DNA of 53,183 nucleotides from the NCBI RefSeq assembly GCF_000003605.2, contig NW_003123906.1:45433-98615 (forward strand), in the 5' to 3' direction. The translations under genes and the position numbers were made by a program. This stretch comes from Saccoglossus kowalevskii. Lineage: Eukaryota; Hemichordata; Enteropneusta; Harrimaniidae. Shown here one piece after another: positions 48,250-53,183 of this stretch. How positions within the stretch are numbered: the stretch's first letter is position 1; every line of letters starts with the position of its first letter. The notes under the pieces were generated by a model that had not been told where the DNA came from, did not search any database, and saw only the letters and a program-made list of their open reading frames with translations.

Positions 48250-49740
48250 TATGTCTTTAATTTCCCATCCCCACTGAATATCGCATTACCGTACTTTCCA
48301 CGACTTTCGATTACACCCCACCCTCATCGACGCACTAATAAAATTAAACACGAAGAGACTTATTTCACCTGTTCGGGGATAATATTGATTTCGAACAAAT
48401 ATGATCAATTACAATGGTTTTTAAAATCATTGTCAATTTGTACAGCTGCCGCGGCAATGGTGGGTATATCTGCAATGTCGACAATGAGAATGCTTTTATG
48501 GAGATGGTAACAGCATCACTGTGGACGTCAATATTATTTTGCTTTCTTTGTGTATTCTATGATAACATAGCAAATGTATATGCAATTTCCCGTACGACCC
48601 TGCTTCTAAAAAATATGTTTAATCATATCTGTACCAGAGTAACACTTCGCACATTTGTATTTTGTGTAAACATTGTATTTTAAACGCGTCGGACCCACAC
48701 CGAACACGACACGACCGGCAACCCTGGCTTGTTAAGCCAAGGTTTATTTCCTGGACATTCCATTGTAGTTGCAACAAGCATCGGGTGCTGCTCAACTACT
48801 ATGCGTGGTAAATTATACTACATGTACGTTGTCTTTGGCCATTTTCACAATTGTCGTATTCGTAATTAGTTTCGTGTTCCACGTACGTTTGAATGTTTGA
48901 TTTTGTTTGGTCATTTCATACCAAACCACCCATACCCACCTCGGAGTGTTGGCATCCGTAAATCTGTTCCAATCTTAATAATTAGTCCTGCGACAACTGA
49001 AGACGCGGAGAATAAAACATCGAGAGGGGATGTTTTATAATTGAGGCAATTTGGACGCATTGAGGTATAACATGCCCGTCACGGAATGCCTGACTAATTT
49101 ACAGCATAGAACGAGCCTCTATTAAGGGATAACACAGCCAGTCCCGTTGGAATAGTATCTACATTTTAAATCATGCGGCCGCAATAAATCGATACATCGC
49201 TTTCCGCTGTGACAGTTAAATGATTTCGATTTATACTAATGTTTACTTTAAGTTTGTGTTTGCACACTATTGAAATTGCTAAGGATATTATTCCCATTTT
49301 ATATGCACTGATATTATAAACATAATATTCCACGTACGTTCCTTTTTTCAATCTGTCCGTCGCTATCAAAACCTATATAATAAGAATGAATGTTACGAAT
49401 CCAACCTTCGTTATGCGTCTAGACTCGTGTGTATCAAACGCATGAAGATGTTACCGTTTTACGTCGATGATTGATGAAGCCTTATTCCACGTTCAAATTG
49501 GAAATATAAATCACCCACAGTAATCGGGTGATATGTCGTGATGCCTTGAATGTAAACCATTGCGCTGTGAATACAATCATTTCCGTTGTGATCGACTTTA
49601 ATTCCCTGCATTTAAAGGTTTTTGTTTTTGCTGACTTAAACTAATGAGTGCGTTGACCAACGACTCGTGTTGGCGCGAGGTAATGTTTATTACATCGTGT
49701 GTGCAATAATATGACATTTTGATGGTAATTAGAACTTTAA
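48250..49740. other. No well-supported gene
   Basis: Overlapping plus frames at 48244-48510 and 48414-48683 compete and have no family match. Otherwise nothing is seen. Confidence 0.3.
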
Positions 49741-49742
49741 CT

Positions 49743-49997
49743 TTACAGGTAGTATAATATTAATTGTATAGTATGATGTATACGATTTAACTGACTACTC
49801 GTTTTGTGGTTTCTCGTAAACAAACATTTGTCTTCATTGTATTGTTTATTCAAGGAATCTTGTTTCTTATAACATTGTGTATTCTGGGAATTGTTTCGTA
49901 GGATGTCGACGACTCTCCTTGGACCGGCGATCAATGTATTATTCATCACCACGTCTACGAACACATTTGTCACGCGCAGTTCCCAACACTTCGTGTT
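49743..49997 (-). CDS. Candidate terminal exon with overlapping alternative frame
   Basis: An acceptor-like CTGAATCAATTAG precedes 49997. In phase 0 there are 84 codons, starting NTKCWELRVTNVFVDVVMNN, with further cysteines (TQCYKK, DKCLF) before a stop. A second frame from an acceptor at 50211 (CGATTTGCAG) reads through 50210-49939 (KELSYVMLFVGN, KKWRCCDS, NQLEHEVLG). The two frames overlap for about 55 bp, so they may be alternative exons, or only one may be real. Confidence 0.3.
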   Translation of the reverse strand, partial: NTKCWELRVTNVFVDVVMNNTLIAGPRRVVDILRNNSQNTQCYKKQDSLNKQYNEDKCLFTRNHKTSSQLNRIHHTIQLILYYL

Positions 49998-50214
49998 CTA
50001 ATTGATTCAGAGACTCGCAAAATAAAGAGTCAAATCCATCTATTGTATATGAGTTGGTCGGTTGTATATTATACGATATCTGATCCATAATATTCAAGAC
50101 ATTGCTATGGTTACTATCACAACATCTCCATTTTTTTATTAAATTATTGTATTTACGTATAAGTATTTGCTTATTTCCAACGAATAACATAACATAGCTC
50201 AGTTCCTTTACTGC

Positions 50215-51456
50215 AAATCGATCACGTAATGGTTTATCGACACAGTTTTATTTTGTTTTCAATTTTTCCACATTTTTATAATTGTTTCTATTATATGAGG
50301 TGTTGGAGATAAAAACGGTTTACCGATCTTTCTGAACAATCTGTAGATTTATTTCATTCTCTTTGTTGGACTCTTCAAAAAAGCACATGAATGAATTCAA
50401 TACTGCAGTATTTCTGGGTATCCGGTATGAGATGCTTTAAACGATTGGTTCCGTACGTCATAAAAAAACGATTGCATGAATCACTAGAATAAACACTTTT
50501 GGGAAAGTACGGCCGTGGCAAAGTATATTTATTTTTTGATGCTTTCTTTCAAGAAACTGAACTCAACTTCCAACTGACTTAAAATTCGAACATGACTTGT
50601 GATTGAAGGTTTAAACTTGTTCATTTTGTGTTTACATGTATTATTAGAACAATATGAATCCCCCCACATCACCATATTGGATGAGGAGAAGGGTTTATGG
50701 GAAAATAATTCTTGGATTAAATTTACTTAGAAACATTATCGTGTGATAATGTTAAGCTATGACGTCATAACAAGTTCTAATTCTTATAGTGGTGATCTAT
50801 AACAATGCTTTTTGCGAAAATCTCTAATTATTAATGAAAAGACAGTTCCTTTCAAATTTACCAGTATACACAAATTGATGACGTTGAAAATGAGTCAATC
50901 GACCTTTCAAAAATCTTCTGATTTTTGTTTTATTTTTAAAAGAAATGAACAGAGAAAGATGATTATTCCAGAAAACCGCTACAATGCTTGTTTCCAATTT
51001 ATAAATTTGTTCCCTGCTACAATTGTTTTTTGGGGCAAATAAAGGTTGTGACTGAAACAGTCTTTGACGCAATGTGCGTTAGAGGGCGTACACCTTACGC
51101 CTGCACTCAAATCAGAGTCTGTTTTGAGTAAAATTGAAGACTTAACATAAAAAAGAATATATTACTTCCTGTAACTTCTGGCAGTTTGACCAAAATTCTT
51201 CAACATTATAAATTTATTGAATATCGCATAGCTCCAATTTTGATTTTAACTGTTTATAGTGAAGAGTCTGTCAGAGGTAATATAACATACGATAGTAAGC
51301 AGATATGCCTATGAAGATTTCGAATGTCGCCTAAATGTTTCGATTTTACCCGACTGAGCAGGTCATAGCGAAGAATCGAGCAATGAGGCGAAGATGGATT
51401 GCAATATAACATAACCTTCCCGGACTTGTAAATTCTCAATTTTAATTTCGTTGCAG
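50215..51456. other. No supported gene
   Basis: AT-rich. Frames on both strands at 50812-51072 mirror each other and lack splice framing. Confidence 0.35.
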
Positions 51457-51650
51457 TATCTGTACAGTATGATGAATAACTGTAAATACAACTGGGATTG
51501 TAACTACGGTGAGACCTGTATTGGAATGGTGTGCGAACCGACAATGAAGCTTCATAGCTGTACAAACGACGAGACGTGCAGACCTTACGATAAGACGTGT
51601 GTTAACTGGTACTGTCGTGACGTCAACAACTCATACAGGAATTATATGCC
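51457..51650 (+). CDS. Cysteine-rich exon of a secreted protein
   Basis: The acceptor TTTAATTTCGTTGCAG and donor CC/GTGAGT frame a 194-nt exon, phase 0 in and phase 2 out, with one clear open frame of 64 codons. It encodes two similar four-cysteine modules: C-x5-C-x5-C-x4-C (NNCKYNWDCNYGETC, GMVC) and C-x5-C-x6-C-x4-C (SCTNDETC, YDKTC, NWYC). This spacing is typical of extracellular disulfide modules such as EB or Dickkopf-like repeats. The N-terminal and C-terminal exons are not in view. The phase fits the signal-peptide exon at 37815, but a nearer unseen first exon is as likely. The exact family is uncertain. Confidence 0.6.
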
Positions 51651-52689
51651 GTGAGTTTATTATAGTATTGGTTGTTCTTTCACTGATGTTTCATACATCT
51701 TATCGACCCAGTGAGACCCAACGAGATTTTGCTCGTAAACGGTGATCAAACTTATTTGAAAATAGATGAAATGTTGATCACTTGCAATCCCGAACTTTTC
51801 ATTGACGTTTTTAGTTAATATTTCTGGACATAATAAGTTTTAAACCAGCTCATATTATTTTGGCTCTTCTTCTATCTCGACCCATCTCTCTATTTCATCT
51901 GTTTCATTTTTCACACCATATAAGCCAGCATTCTTTAAGTGATGTGTTTCTTAAGTGACTTGCACGAGTTCACTGAAAACAAATCAATTGTTAGGTGCGA
52001 ACGAAAAGACCTTACTAATAAATCGCGCCATCTAGCGACAAAGCTAAAATTAAAACACTGTCGATGAGGGCGTCTCAACTCACACACATTCATGTCCCAA
52101 AAGCGCTTATTCGCTAGAGGGCGCAGCATATGGAGTGGACTGTACATCCTAATGTGGACGTGTGGTAGGTAATCAGGAGTAAACACACGTGCATACATAA
52201 TCACAGTTACATAATATTACAGAGACTGAAGTAACGAAGTCTAATTTACCATATGAACATTTGTGGGCTAAACGTCCAAATTTGTTCTTAGTTCGGTAAT
52301 AAAATCCCTTGGTACCAACACAATCAGCAACCCGGAGAGGGAGGACCTAGCGCCCCTAATTGGCCAGTTCTAATTTTGTCACCAAACATCTACAGATTAT
52401 TGCAGTGAATTTCAATTTTTCCCGAGAAGTTGTGTTTTTACTAGGCTCAGTTGGCGATCTTATTATCAAATAAACTCAGTGGAGTACAAAAGCAGTAGGG
52501 GTGATCTGCTGGAGTTCTCAATCTAAAATGGTCATTCTGAATACCAAAAGTAGGAAATAGGGAACTAGCCATATAGAAATGAACCTAAACAGTTAACAAA
52601 AGAACAAAAAAAATCTACACACTTGTAAAGCTGGTCTTGTCATCCCGCCCCTCAATCTGTTAATTCACAAGGACTGTCCATATGCTTGC
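51651..52689. other. Downstream intron or intergenic DNA
   Basis: The next exon of the cysteine-rich gene was not found. The minus frame 51935-52204 is open but without splice signals. Confidence 0.35.
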
Positions 52690-52693
52690 TTAA

Positions 52694-53183
52694 AGTGCCT
52701 GTGAAATGGCTGCTATTTTCACGCCTAAAATTATCCATTGATACATAAATATTATTAATTTTTATGTTTCTAAGCATAAATAATTTGTTTTAAGTGAAAA
52801 AATGTGTTTTAAACTCAGTCTACAGAAACTTTATTTTTGTGTATTTTAAAACGAGGCTCCTCATTAGCTTCTCATTTGCATGCATACAGAAATACCCCTT
52901 GTGATGTCAGAAGGGGAAGTCGCTGGGCAGCTTGCATTGCCGATACGTGTAAATAAGGCAAATTTCTTGTGCTGTTTTCTCGTCTTTGACTAAATTGCCA
53001 CTTATGTACTTGTTCGTCGAGGAAGAATGGACCATAATGAACACATAGTATCAAGTTTGTTGCATGGGGTTGAGTCAGATGCGAAATATGTCCGGTCTGG
53101 TGTAGCTAGTCACCGTGGTCGTCACCGTCACCGGAGCACGTTTGTACACTGTCGCTGGACTCCGGCATTGGACAAATCAAATT
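52694..53183 (+). mobile_element. Possible left part of a DNA transposon, cut by the window edge
   Basis: TTAA (52690-52693) precedes AGTGCCTGTGAAATGGC. After about 300 bp of AT-rich leader, an open frame runs from 52994 to the window end, with ATG at 53027 (MDHNEHIVSSLLHGVES, then RGRHRHRSTFVHCRW). The terminal AGTG next to TTAA recalls the foldback element at 34885. The other end is outside the window, so neither the terminal repeat nor the family can be tested. Confidence 0.3.

Overview
The window looks like nuclear DNA from an animal, probably an invertebrate. It is AT-rich, has GT-AG introns at several phases and CCAAT/TATA-type promoters, and carries decayed LINE, Ty3/gypsy and Tc1/mariner copies plus foldback repeats. 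No bacterial operons, rRNA genes or CRISPR arrays are visible. I cannot name the phylum. A 249-base run of N (19279-19527) is an assembly gap.

Layout. 1-5 kb: a degraded LINE reverse transcriptase (minus) and a near-complete but dead Tc1 element (3420-4985). 5-10.4 kb: mostly unannotatable AT-rich DNA. 10.4-22.3 kb: the best-supported genes, two tandem copies (minus strand) of a four-exon gene for a ~122-124 residue membrane protein with signal peptide, short acidic ectodomain, one membrane helix and basic tail. Copy 2 has a swollen first intron holding an antisense gypsy remnant, an 11-bp tandem repeat, the gap and a long hairpin. 25.3-34.6 kb: a divergent pair, a two-exon membrane protein gene (minus) and a candidate three-exon gene (plus, 158 aa), sharing about 0.5 kb of promoter with a TCTCGCGAGA element; inside the last intron of the plus gene lie a broken relative and a possible distant relative of the minus gene. 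34.9-35.7 kb: an 838-bp element with ~215-bp inverted arms flanked by TTAA. 36.6-53.2 kb: scattered small exons, including a two-exon secreted peptide (37.8/42.5 kb, with POU octamer, CCAAT, TATA and AATAAA) and a cysteine-rich exon (51.5 kb), then the possible start of another DNA transposon at the right edge.

The common theme is small secreted or single-pass proteins encoded by short exons, some duplicated locally. None matches a family I recognise, so functions are left open. Gene models rest on reading frame, splice sites, phase agreement and, for the tandem pair, conservation between copies. Many other open frames of 60-110 codons are probably chance; the more suggestive ones are listed with low confidence.
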